Of a DNA stretch of 64,000 nt, positions 8,595-16,802 are shown piece after piece. Every line of letters starts with the position of its first letter. Within the stretch, counting starts at the first letter, position 1. Source of the stretch: Acidulodesulfobacterium_A sp049965795 (lineage in GTDB: Bacteria > SZUA-79 > Acidulodesulfobacterales > Acidulodesulfobacteraceae); NCBI GenBank assembly GCA_049965795.1, contig JBMFVW010000002.1, positions 40,272-104,271 on the forward strand, in the 5' to 3' direction. Made by a program: the position numbers and the translations under genes. Below the pieces are notes generated by a model, which saw only the letters and a list, made by a program, of their open reading frames with translations, made no database searches and had not been told where the DNA came from.

Positions 8595-9551
8595 TTATTT
8601 TATTTCTTTGTAATTAAAATAGTGGTTGGCTTCTATATATCTTATGGTTCCGGTTTTAGACCTCATAACTACGGAATATGTTTTTGCGCCGCCTTGAAAA
8701 AATTCGACACCTTTTAAATAATCGCCGTTAGTTACTCCGGTTGCTACAAATATAACATCTCCGGCGGCAAGTTCCTGTATGCCGTAAACTTTATTTAAAT
8801 CTTTTATTCCCATTTTTAGTGCCCGCTCTTTTTCGCCTTCGTTTCTAAAAACAAGCCTGCCCTGCATATCTCCGCCGACACATCTTAATGCAGCAGCGCC
8901 GAGAACGCCCTCGGGAGCACCTCCGGTGCCCATAAGCACGTCTATTCCGGAATCTTCTTTGGCCGTAGCAATAGCACCTGCAACATCGCCGTCTTGAATA
9001 AGGCGTATTCTTGCACCTGCTTTTCTAACCTCATCTATTAGTTCTTTATGTCTTTCACGGTTAAGGATTATAACGGTTAAGTCTTCGACATATCTGTTCA
9101 TCGCGTCTGCAATCCTGTGAAGATTTTCCGTAGGCGAAAGATTTATGTCTATTGCACCTTTTGCTTTAGGTCCTACTGCAATTTTCTGCATATAAGTATC
9201 CGGCGCATGAAGAAAATTGCCATGATCTCCTATAGCCATCACGGCTATGGCATTAGGAGCGCTTGTAGCTGCCAGAGTAGTGCCTTCTAAAGGATCAACG
9301 GCAATATCTACTTTCTGCCCTTTTCCGCTGCCTACTTTTTCCCCTATATAAAGCATTGGAGCTTCGTCTCTTTCGCCTTCGCCAATAACAATAGTGCCGT
9401 CTATATCGATATAATTAAGGGAGTCCCTCATGGATTCTACGGCAGCCCTATCCGCTGCTTTTTCGTCGCCTCTGCCTATAAATCTTGCAACAGATATTGC
9501 GGCATGCTCCGTAACTCTGACAAATTCGATAGTTAAAGCTTTATCGTCCAT
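8595..9551 (-). CDS. glpX: GlpX, class II fructose-1,6-bisphosphatase
   Basis: Hydrolyses fructose-1,6-bisphosphate in gluconeogenesis. The 318-residue protein has the GlpX metal/phosphate motifs IGEGERDEAPML and DPLEGTTLAA, and the conserved GTGGAPEGVL near residue 208. A good Shine-Dalgarno (GGGAGGAG) precedes the ATG. It follows the citryl-CoA lyase gene, downstream of the carboxylation cluster. An autotroph that makes pyruvate and oxaloacetate by the reductive TCA cycle needs this enzyme to build hexoses, which fits the placement. Some GlpX enzymes also act on sedoheptulose-1,7-bisphosphate; nothing here decides that. Confidence 0.94.
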   Translation of the reverse strand: MDDKALTIEFVRVTEHAAISVARFIGRGDEKAADRAAVESMRDSLNYIDIDGTIVIGEGERDEAPMLYIGEKVGSGKGQKVDIAVDPLEGTTLAATSAPNAIAVMAIGDHGNFLHAPDTYMQKIAVGPKAKGAIDINLSPTENLHRIADAMNRYVEDLTVIILNRERHKELIDEVRKAGARIRLIQDGDVAGAIATAKEDSGIDVLMGTGGAPEGVLGAAALRCVGGDMQGRLVFRNEGEKERALKMGIKDLNKVYGIQELAAGDVIFVATGVTNGDYLKGVEFFQGGAKTYSVVMRSKTGTIRYIEANHYFNYKEIK

Positions 9552-9644
9552 TATTTCTCCTCCCTTATTATATTTATTGATTAGAATTGCATAAAGTATA
9601 ATAACTTTAATGAATTATACTACGTCTATCGATATATTTCAATT

Positions 9645-10439
9645 TTAAAGTCCGCGTTCCGGAACCCCGTCGTATTCGTGGAGATTGGCGGCTAATCTGC
9701 GGAAAGGTTTTTCCCTCATCCATTCCTCGAAAACCTGACCGACTAGTCCGGCAGAACGGGCGATAATAAAGAAACCCTTGCCGAGCCTGTAATCGAAGCC
9801 CATATCGGAAATTATTGCGGCAATGCATCCGTCCACGTTAAGCGGAAGTTTCTGTTCGGGTTTTTTAACTTTAAATTCTTCGGCGATATAAACGGCTAAC
9901 TTAATAAAATCTCCGCCGAAATTTAAATCTTCGGCAACTTCCAAAAGCCTTTTAGTTCTCGGATCGACGGTATGAAGTTTATGTCCGTAGCCGGCAAGCC
10001 TTTTTTTATTTTTTAACGCATCGTCAACTATGTTTGCCGCCATTTCTTTTATGTCAGATTCTTTAAGTCCTTCCTTGCCTTTCAAATAATCCTGAAACAT
10101 TTTGGCGGATTTTTCTATTGCGCCTCCGTGAGCATCGCCCAGAGTCAAAACTCCGGCGGCTACTGCGGCATTAAGCGAATTTCCGCCCGAAAATACCGTC
10201 CTTGCGGCAACGGACGAAGGAGCGGCTATACCGGCATCTATACAGGAGACGAAAATCGCGTCGAGCATCTTAGCTTCGTTTTTGTTTGGAAGTTCGCCTT
10301 TTAAAAGCAGAAAACAAACTTCCGCATAAGATTTATTGCCTATTAAATTATCGAGATTGTAACCTCTTATAAGAATTTTGCCGTCCTGATTGGACGTAAT
10401 TGCGGTTCTCCACTCTTTTTGAGAAACGGTTTCGGACAT
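9645..10439 (-). CDS. ccl: Citryl-CoA lyase (citrate synthase-fold, short form)
   Basis: A 264-residue citrate-synthase-like protein, far shorter than true citrate synthases (about 370-430) because the N-terminal part is absent. It has the family's catalytic regions: LGDAHGGAIE with the first His, GYGHKLHTVDPRTKRLLE with the second, and VDGCIAAIISDMGFD. This size and architecture matches citryl-CoA lyase, which splits citryl-CoA to acetyl-CoA and oxaloacetate in the two-step citrate cleavage of Hydrogenobacter-type reductive TCA cycles; it is homologous to the C-terminal part of ATP-citrate lyase. Next to the two citryl-CoA synthetase-like genes. A short citrate synthase or 2-methylcitrate synthase is the alternative. 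RBS AAGGAG lies 10 bases before the ATG. Confidence 0.82.
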   Translation of the reverse strand: MSETVSQKEWRTAITSNQDGKILIRGYNLDNLIGNKSYAEVCFLLLKGELPNKNEAKMLDAIFVSCIDAGIAAPSSVAARTVFSGGNSLNAAVAAGVLTLGDAHGGAIEKSAKMFQDYLKGKEGLKESDIKEMAANIVDDALKNKKRLAGYGHKLHTVDPRTKRLLEVAEDLNFGGDFIKLAVYIAEEFKVKKPEQKLPLNVDGCIAAIISDMGFDYRLGKGFFIIARSAGLVGQVFEEWMREKPFRRLAANLHEYDGVPERGL

Positions 10440-10518
10440 AAAATCATCGCTCCTTATTTTAAAAATTATTTTTAATATTTAAATTTAAGTTAATACGACT
10501 TGATTTCAAAATTAAATT

Positions 10519-10557
10519 TCCCTTAGCTTCGACAAATGAATTGAAGAAACTAAGGGG
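10519..10557 (-). terminator. Stem-loop between ccsB and ccl
   Basis: Arms CCCTTAG (10520-10526) and CTAAGGG (10550-10556) pair perfectly, with an additional CTTC/GAAG inner pairing. On the minus strand the hairpin follows the ccsB stop by about 30 bases and is followed by a weak T-containing stretch (AAATTTAATTTTG). It may be a leaky terminator or a processing site that lowers ccl expression relative to ccsAB. Confidence 0.45.
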
Positions 10558-10586
10558 ATCAATTTATTACGGTGACGGAACAAAAT

Positions 10587-11585
10587 TTATTTTAAAGTGC
10601 TGTAAAGCGGTTTAACGTCGTCGGAAGAACCGTCTTCAAAGTCTCTTTTAACTCCGAGCGAAATAATCGAGTTTACTAATTCGTGATAAAATTTCGCAAC
10701 TTTAATAGTTCCGGTTTTTTTGCCGACTTCTTCAAGCATCTTTATTTTATTCGTTGCCTTACCCATACCTCTTTCTACTATAGCTCCGGCATGACCGAAA
10801 GAAACGCCTTCGGGCATCATCTCCTGGAAAACGCCTGCTACGAACACCGCCAAAGGTTTAGTATATCCGCCTTTATCCACAAGCTCTGCGACCTGCTCTT
10901 CGTAAACGCCGCCTGGTTCTCCCATTATAACGCAAGCCTGAACGTTTTTGTCTTTTTCCAATTCCGGCAAAACATCTGCAAAAGTAGTGCATGCAATAAC
11001 ATCGCCGCCTACGGCAAGAGCCATATAAATTCCGAAGCCTCTTCTTCTAAACATCTCGGAAGTCGTAACGGTAAGCCCTCCGCTTTTTGACAGTACTACT
11101 ATAGAGCCGTCTTTAAATGCAATGCTCGGGTCTTTTCCGCCGATAGCTCCGATTCTGCCGACCGAAGGAACGTAGCATCCAAGAGAAGTTCCTCCTACTA
11201 TAGCAACGCCTTTTTCTTTAGCAAATTCGTAAATTATTATAGAATCCCTGATAGGCACGTGTTCGGTGATTATATATATAAGTTTAATGCCGTTGTCGAT
11301 AAGTTCATATACGGCATCCAAAACGGACGTCGGCGGAACGTAAACAAGTCCGGTATTTACGGACTGCTTTAATTCTTTAACCTTAAGAGCTTCTTTTACG
11401 GTATCGAAAACAGGTACCGGACAGTCATCCGTAAGTACGGTTCCGCCTTTACCAGGCGTTACGCCGCATTTTACTATGCCGGGAAATAATTTTTCAGATT
11501 CGATAACAACCTGGGAAGCCTCTCTTCCGGTAATACCTATTACGATAACTCCGGTGCCGTCGTTTAAAAATTTAGTGCCTTTCAT
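10587..11585 (-). CDS. ccsB: Citryl-CoA synthetase small subunit (succinyl-CoA synthetase alpha-like)
   Basis: A 332-residue SucD-family protein: CoA-binding Rossmann domain (TGVIVIGITGREA near residue 11) and ligase domain with the phosphohistidine loop SFGHAGAI (His265). Paired with an ATP-grasp subunit gene, it would activate a carboxylate with ATP and CoA. It is longer than typical SucD (about 290). Beside citryl-CoA lyase, isocitrate dehydrogenase and a biotin carboxylase pair, citrate is the likely substrate (Hydrogenobacter CcsB-like) rather than succinate. Start: I prefer the ATG at 11585, because the in-frame TTG 15 bases upstream overlaps the GGAG ribosome site that serves this ATG. 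Substrate identity is inferred; a succinyl-CoA synthetase is the alternative. Confidence 0.78.
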   Translation of the reverse strand: MKGTKFLNDGTGVIVIGITGREASQVVIESEKLFPGIVKCGVTPGKGGTVLTDDCPVPVFDTVKEALKVKELKQSVNTGLVYVPPTSVLDAVYELIDNGIKLIYIITEHVPIRDSIIIYEFAKEKGVAIVGGTSLGCYVPSVGRIGAIGGKDPSIAFKDGSIVVLSKSGGLTVTTSEMFRRRGFGIYMALAVGGDVIACTTFADVLPELEKDKNVQACVIMGEPGGVYEEQVAELVDKGGYTKPLAVFVAGVFQEMMPEGVSFGHAGAIVERGMGKATNKIKMLEEVGKKTGTIKVAKFYHELVNSIISLGVKRDFEDGSSDDVKPLYSTLK

Positions 11586-11613
11586 ATAAATAATCTCCAA
11601 TCAATTATTTTTT

Positions 11614-12855
11614 TTATAATAAATTTTTAGACTTTAAAATTTCGTATAATTTTTCAGGCGCTTCGGTAAGCGGAAGTTCCGAATCATATATAACGCCTTC
11701 TATATTGTTTCTTTGGAAACATTCGTAAAGCATTTTTAAACCTTTCTGGTATTCGGGACCGCTTCTTCTTACTACCCATATTAAACCTTCCGGAAAAGTT
11801 CCTTCTTTTTTCATTTCCTCTATCGCAGATACCAATCCCTCGCCGATCGTCACGTCGATTCTTGTATTGCTTGCCGTTCCGCCGCATACAAGTACGGCTT
11901 TTAAACCGGGTTTAGAAAGGATAATTTTTGAAATTTTATTCATTTTTTCCGCGGGAGGATTTCCGCCTATATCAGTTAAGTTTGCAGGTTTCATTCCCAG
12001 AGCAAAAACGGTTTCCGCCGTAATAGTAGAACCGCCGCCTCCGAAAGTCATCATTCCTATATTTCCGTCTAATTCTACGTAAGAACCGGCTTTCCCCCTG
12101 TGATCGTCCCTGTCTATTAAGTGGGCGGCTTTTTCTCTTTCGGTCAAAGGTCTTCCCATTGCGCCTCTTGCGGTATATATTTTTGAAGGCGCTATTCTGG
12201 CATCGTCGTCTATCATGGTTACGGCATCGATTGCAAAAACTTTCTGCTTATCGGGATTAGCCTTGTCTCCCGCTATTATTAAAGGATTAACCTCAAGGAG
12301 CCTTGCTTCCGAATTCCAGAATCCTTTATACATATTTGCAATTACTTCAGACATCTGCCTCAATACCGGTCTATCCTTAAGTCCTATTTCAATGAGGTAT
12401 TCCCTGACTTTGTAAGGAAACAGTCCTTCGAGAGGATTTATTTCAAAAGTAAATATTTTAGAAGGATCCTGCGCCTCGACGTCCATTCCGCCTTCAAGGG
12501 AAACTACGAATACGGGACGTCTCGGTTTTGAAGAATATGTAAAACTTACGTATAATTCCTTGATTATAGAGGCTTTTTCCTGAAGGATTACGCTTACGGG
12601 TTTCTCTCCGTAAACCTCTGCTTCCATCAATGCCTGAACATGTTCGTTTGCTTCGTCGCCGTTCTTTGCAAACTTTACTGCGCCTGCTTTTCCTCTTTTG
12701 CCTACAAGTACCTGCGATTTTATAACGACTTCGCCGTACTGTTCGACAAAGTCGCTTACATTCTGCCCCGGATGCTGGACTACTAAATATTTAGGCGTAG
12801 GCACGCCGTATTTTTTAAATATGGTATCATAAGTTTCGTATTCGTAAAGCTTCAT
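11614..12855 (-). CDS. ccsA: Citryl-CoA synthetase large subunit (ATP-grasp, succinyl-CoA synthetase beta-like)
   Basis: A 413-residue ATP-grasp protein. The N-terminal ATP-grasp domain has VVIKSQVLVGKRGKAGAVKF (lysine-rich nucleotide loop). Metal ligands are expected in the segments containing LLEVNPLII and FAIDAVTMIDDD, and the C-terminal flavodoxin-like domain contains TFGGGGSTITAET, GGNPPAEKM and LVCGGTASNT. It forms the beta partner of the adjacent SucD-like subunit (28-base gap to its ATG). It differs from ordinary SucC in the stretch VSLEGGMDVEAQDP with its long linker, as expected for citryl-CoA synthetase or AclB-like proteins. Citrate specificity is inferred from the neighbourhood. 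Confidence 0.78.
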   Translation of the reverse strand: MKLYEYETYDTIFKKYGVPTPKYLVVQHPGQNVSDFVEQYGEVVIKSQVLVGKRGKAGAVKFAKNGDEANEHVQALMEAEVYGEKPVSVILQEKASIIKELYVSFTYSSKPRRPVFVVSLEGGMDVEAQDPSKIFTFEINPLEGLFPYKVREYLIEIGLKDRPVLRQMSEVIANMYKGFWNSEARLLEVNPLIIAGDKANPDKQKVFAIDAVTMIDDDARIAPSKIYTARGAMGRPLTEREKAAHLIDRDDHRGKAGSYVELDGNIGMMTFGGGGSTITAETVFALGMKPANLTDIGGNPPAEKMNKISKIILSKPGLKAVLVCGGTASNTRIDVTIGEGLVSAIEEMKKEGTFPEGLIWVVRRSGPEYQKGLKMLYECFQRNNIEGVIYDSELPLTEAPEKLYEILKSKNLL

Positions 12856-12894
12856 ATAAAACCTCGATAAATTAATTAAAAATTGTTTTTATAA

Positions 12895-14808
12895 CTATCC
12901 TATATTTAACAGCGGATCGTCCGGCGTAATATTATCGCCTACTTTAACGTAAACTGCTTTAACCGTACCGTCTGCAGCCGCATGTATTTCATTTTCCATT
13001 TTCATAGCTTCAACCATGGCTACCGTCTGCCCTTTCGTTACTTTATCGCCTTCTTTTACTAACATTTTAGCGACTTTGCCCGGCATAGGAGCAGAAACGT
13101 CTCCGGCTTCTATCCTTCTTTTGCCGTTAGACGCGCTTCCCGCAGAGGTTTTAGAAACGCCGGTATTTCCGCCTACTACCGCTTCTACTTTTGGAAAGAG
13201 TTGTATTTCTTCTAATTTACCGCCTACCCTGACATAATATTTTCTGGGTTTGCCTTCTTCCTGGTTCGGCGTTACGCCTTCAATTTTCACGTTAAATTTA
13301 TCGCCGTGATATGTAACGTCAAACTCTACAGGCGCCGTATTTTCGATAACTCCTGCGCGTGTTTCTATCATATCTTCGGTTCCCGGCGTGACTTCAGGCG
13401 TTTCCAACTGTCCGCTTTCCCTTGCTTTTAAAAATTCCATAGCCTGAAGCGGGAACAAGACGTAAAGAAGAATATCCTCGTCGGATTTTGCAAGCGAACC
13501 GAGTTCTTTAACGGCTTTATCCCATTCGTTTACGTCTGCGCTGTCGCTTGGACGCTTGGAGTAATCCGGTTTGCCGCCGGGACCCATAATTTTTTCGATA
13601 AGCTCTTTTGATACCGGTCCGGGAGGCGTGCCGTATTTGCCTTCTATATAATCTCTGACTTCTTTTGTTATCATCTTATATCTTTCGCCGGATATAACGT
13701 TTAAAACAGCCTGAACGCCGACTATTTGAGACGACGGCGTTAAAAGCGGAGGATAACCAAGGTCTCTTTCGACGCTGGGGGTTTCTTTAAGAACATCTTC
13801 CATTTTGTCGATAGCGTTAGCCTCTTTTAACTGAGCGGTCATATTAGAAATCATTCCGCCAGGTATTTTATGGATAAGAACTTTTGCGTTAACTCCGCCG
13901 TATTCCGTTTCGTATTTTTTATAATTTTTTCTGATAATTCCGGTTAAAGCGGCTGCCTCTTCCAATATTTTTAAATCTATGCCGGTATCGTAAGGCGTGC
14001 CTTGTAACGCTGCGACAACGCTTTCTGTAGCCGGATGCGAAGAACCGAATGCAAGAGGAGAAAGAACCGTATCAAGCATGTCAACGCCGGCATATATAGC
14101 CATCATATGATTCATTATGGCGGTTCCGCTCATATCGTGATTGTGAAACAAAATTTTTATTTTATCTCCGACTTTTTCTTTCATTCCTTTTATTATGTTG
14201 TATGTATCTAAAGGCATTATAATGCCGGTAGCGTCTTTAAAGGAAATCCAGTCCGGTCCTATTTCCAAAAGTTCGTCCGCGTATTGCATCCATTTTTCGT
14301 ATGTATGAACGGGGCTTTTTGTATAGCTTATTTCCGCATGGCATTCTCCGCCGAGTTCTTTAATAACCTTGCAGGCAACTTCGATATTGCGGTTATCGTT
14401 TAAAGAGTCGAACACCCTGAAAACGGTAATTCCGTTCTTGAGAGCTTTTTCGACAAACTTGTAAACTACCTTGTCGGCTCTCGGTCTATAGCCCACTATA
14501 CTCTGCCCTCTAAACAGCATCTGTATTTTCGTGTTAGGCATAACGGCTTTAATTTTTTTCAGCCTTTCCCACGGGTCTTCTTTTAAGTATCTTAAGCAGA
14601 CGTCGTAAGTCGCGCCGCCCCATGCCTCGAAAGCGTAAAGACCGGCTTTATCCATTTTTTCGCATAGAGGAAGCAGATCGTCCGTCGTAACCCTTGTAGC
14701 TAATTTACACTGCTGTCCGTCCCTTGCGGTTAAATCGGTAATTAAAATCTTTTTAGGCTTCGCAATTTCTATCGAGCCTTCTTGCAACATAGTTTCGATA
14801 TTTTTCAT
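12895..14808 (-). CDS. cfiA: Biotin-dependent carboxyltransferase/BCCP subunit: 2-oxoglutarate carboxylase (CfiA) or pyruvate carboxylase subunit B
   Basis: A 637-residue protein with a DRE-TIM-type carboxyltransferase domain (ITDLTARDGQQ near residue 22; FRGQSIVGYRPRAD; metal-binding FHNHDMSG), the PYC_OADA conserved domain, and a C-terminal biotinyl domain with EAMKMENE (biotinyl Lys603). Together with the next gene it makes a two-subunit biotin carboxylase. In Hydrogenobacter the same architecture carboxylates 2-oxoglutarate to oxalosuccinate, which isocitrate dehydrogenase then reduces; an icd gene lies three genes upstream here. Pyruvate carboxylase and oxaloacetate decarboxylase alpha share the architecture and cannot be excluded from the sequence alone. 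Confidence 0.8.
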   Translation of the reverse strand: MKNIETMLQEGSIEIAKPKKILITDLTARDGQQCKLATRVTTDDLLPLCEKMDKAGLYAFEAWGGATYDVCLRYLKEDPWERLKKIKAVMPNTKIQMLFRGQSIVGYRPRADKVVYKFVEKALKNGITVFRVFDSLNDNRNIEVACKVIKELGGECHAEISYTKSPVHTYEKWMQYADELLEIGPDWISFKDATGIIMPLDTYNIIKGMKEKVGDKIKILFHNHDMSGTAIMNHMMAIYAGVDMLDTVLSPLAFGSSHPATESVVAALQGTPYDTGIDLKILEEAAALTGIIRKNYKKYETEYGGVNAKVLIHKIPGGMISNMTAQLKEANAIDKMEDVLKETPSVERDLGYPPLLTPSSQIVGVQAVLNVISGERYKMITKEVRDYIEGKYGTPPGPVSKELIEKIMGPGGKPDYSKRPSDSADVNEWDKAVKELGSLAKSDEDILLYVLFPLQAMEFLKARESGQLETPEVTPGTEDMIETRAGVIENTAPVEFDVTYHGDKFNVKIEGVTPNQEEGKPRKYYVRVGGKLEEIQLFPKVEAVVGGNTGVSKTSAGSASNGKRRIEAGDVSAPMPGKVAKMLVKEGDKVTKGQTVAMVEAMKMENEIHAAADGTVKAVYVKVGDNITPDDPLLNIG

Positions 14809-14832
14809 TTATTTTTATTCCTCCGTTATAGA

Positions 14833-16251
14833 CTATAAACCGTGATATGCCGCTACGGCGGCGCTTATGAAAGCCACATAATCTTCTTTGTCTCTCTGTA
14901 CGTCATAATCAAAGACGTCGGGGTTTTCTTTTAAATAACTCGTAGAAAAAAGTCCGGTTTTAAAATTATCTTTTTTCATTATCTTTTTTATAATAGGTAT
15001 AGTGGTTTTAATACCTTTAATCTCGTAAGTTTCTAGAGCTTCATAAGTTCTGCCGATAGCTTCTTCAAAAGTATTGCCCCAGCAGATTAATTTGCCTATC
15101 ATCGAATCGTAATAAGGAGTTACTTCAAAACCTACCGAGGCCGCACTTTCTATCCTTATGCCGTTGCCTCCCGGAACGTAATAGCGTTCTATAGTGCCGA
15201 TGCTCGGACGGAAGTCGTGTTTCGGATCTTCCGCATTTATTCTGCATTCGATGGCAAATCCTTTTAATTTAACGTCTTCCTGCTTTATAGATAATTTATT
15301 TCCGGCTGCAATTTTAATCTGTTCTTTCACTATATCGAACCCTGTAATGCTTTCGGTTACGGGATGTTCTACCTGAACCCTCGTATTCATTTCTATAAAG
15401 TATATATTGCCGGATAAATCTGAAACGAATTCCATAGTGCCTGCACTGTAATATCCTATATCCCTGCATGCCTTAACCGCGGCATCGCCGTAAAATTTGC
15501 GTTTTTCTTCCGTTAAAACCATAGACGGTGCGATTTCTATCATTTTTTGATTTTTTCTCTGGATAGAACAGTCTCTTTCTCCAAGATGAATTACGTTGCC
15601 GAATTTATCGCCGAGAATTTGGAACTCTATATGCTTCGGATTCTCGATAAATTTTTCTAAAAGAAGATCTCCGTTGCCGAATGCTTTAAGCGCTTCAGCG
15701 TAAGCATTTTCATAATTTGTTTTTACTTCTTCTGCATTGCGGCACAGTCTTATTCCTCTTCCTCCGCCTCCTGCCGTAGCTTTAAGAAGAACTGGATATC
15801 CTATTTTTTCGGCTATTTCAAGCGCTTCTTCCGCTGATTTTAATATTCCGTCGCTGCCCGGAACGGTAATAACTCCGGCTTTTTTCATAATTTCTTTCGA
15901 CCTGGCTTTATCGCCCATAAGCCTTATAACTTCCGAAGAAGGTCCGATGAAATTAATATTGTTGTCTTCGGCGGCTTTTGCAAAATCCTCATTTTCGGCA
16001 AGAAATCCGTAACCGGGATGAATTGCGTCTGCTCCTATGGATTTTGCAAGGTCTATTATAAGTTGATAGTTAAGATAAGTATCGAGAGGGTTTGCGCCTA
16101 TCATATAAGATTCATCGGCCATTTTAACGTGCCGCGCCGTCGGTTCTACGTCGGAAAAAATAGCCGCAGTAGGTATGCCGAGCTCTTTCGACGCCCTTAT
16201 TATCCTGCAGGCTATCTCACCTCTGTTCGCTACTAAAATTTTATTAAACAT
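14833..16251 (-). CDS. cfiB: Biotin carboxylase subunit of 2-oxoglutarate/pyruvate carboxylase
   Basis: 472 residues with the biotin-carboxylase order: N-terminal MFNKILVANRGEIACRIIRA, glycine-rich ATP lid GGGGRGIRLCRN, ERDCSIQRKNQK and the active-site segment FIEMNTRVQVEHPVTE. It carboxylates the biotin of the partner subunit with bicarbonate and ATP. A C-terminal tail of about 20 residues after the usual end (YDVQRDKEDYVAFISAAVAAYHGL) resembles the tail of PycA/CfiB-type subunits rather than acetyl-CoA carboxylase AccC. Gap of 24 bases to cfiA, so co-transcribed. A nearby beta-carbonic anhydrase gene could supply bicarbonate. Confidence 0.85.
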   Translation of the reverse strand: MFNKILVANRGEIACRIIRASKELGIPTAAIFSDVEPTARHVKMADESYMIGANPLDTYLNYQLIIDLAKSIGADAIHPGYGFLAENEDFAKAAEDNNINFIGPSSEVIRLMGDKARSKEIMKKAGVITVPGSDGILKSAEEALEIAEKIGYPVLLKATAGGGGRGIRLCRNAEEVKTNYENAYAEALKAFGNGDLLLEKFIENPKHIEFQILGDKFGNVIHLGERDCSIQRKNQKMIEIAPSMVLTEEKRKFYGDAAVKACRDIGYYSAGTMEFVSDLSGNIYFIEMNTRVQVEHPVTESITGFDIVKEQIKIAAGNKLSIKQEDVKLKGFAIECRINAEDPKHDFRPSIGTIERYYVPGGNGIRIESAASVGFEVTPYYDSMIGKLICWGNTFEEAIGRTYEALETYEIKGIKTTIPIIKKIMKKDNFKTGLFSTSYLKENPDVFDYDVQRDKEDYVAFISAAVAAYHGL

Positions 16252-16321
16252 TATTCTAAAACTCCTCCGTCAGATTAATTCGGTTCATTTCGGTTCGGTT
16301 AATAAATTGTATCTTAATTAA

Positions 16322-16729
16322 CTAACCAAGTTTAATGCTGTAAGTTATAGGACAAGCTTTGTTTACTAAATAGGCTATGCTGCAGGAACTGGTAAGGGCT
16401 TCTTCGACGGCTTTTTTGACGTCTTCTTCCGTTATCCCTTTGCCTTTTACCGTGAAACTTAACATTATTTTCGTAAATACCTTAGGTTTTTCTTCTCTTC
16501 TTTCGCTGTCGGTATCGACTATTACGTCTTCTACGTGTTTGCCCATTTTATGAAGCGCTTCGTATGCATGTATCCCCATGCATCCCGCAATAGAATACAA
16601 AAATAGTTCCGGCGGTCTTATTCCTCTGCCTTTGCCGCCGACGTAACCTGCCGCGTCTATATTAATTTCGCCGGATTCGCTCTTGCCGACAAAATGAAAA
16701 TCTTCTTTTTGCTTAACGGTTAATTTCAT
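16322..16729 (-). CDS. OsmC/Ohr-family protein
   Basis: A 135-residue protein of the OsmC fold. It contains the two family cysteine regions: one in YSIAGCMGIHAYEAL and one in TSSCSIAYLVNKACPITY. OsmC/Ohr proteins are thiol peroxidases that reduce organic hydroperoxides with a pair of redox cysteines; the closest subfamily here looks like the YhfA type, whose role is unsettled. Located between icd and cfiB with AT-rich gaps of about 70 bases on each side. Why a thiol peroxidase sits in a carboxylation cluster is not clear from the sequence. Confidence 0.82.
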   Translation of the reverse strand: MKLTVKQKEDFHFVGKSESGEINIDAAGYVGGKGRGIRPPELFLYSIAGCMGIHAYEALHKMGKHVEDVIVDTDSERREEKPKVFTKIMLSFTVKGKGITEEDVKKAVEEALTSSCSIAYLVNKACPITYSIKLG

Positions 16730-16802
16730 ATAACCTCCGGAATCGATTTTAAATATTATTTTAAATTATATTTATTAATATTAATTATATTTATTTTTTA
16801 TT

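Noticed and set aside
10587..12855. Plain succinyl-CoA synthetase sucCD
   Set aside because: Extra length of both subunits and adjacency to citryl-CoA lyase and the carboxylase genes favour citryl-CoA synthetase; kept as the alternative.
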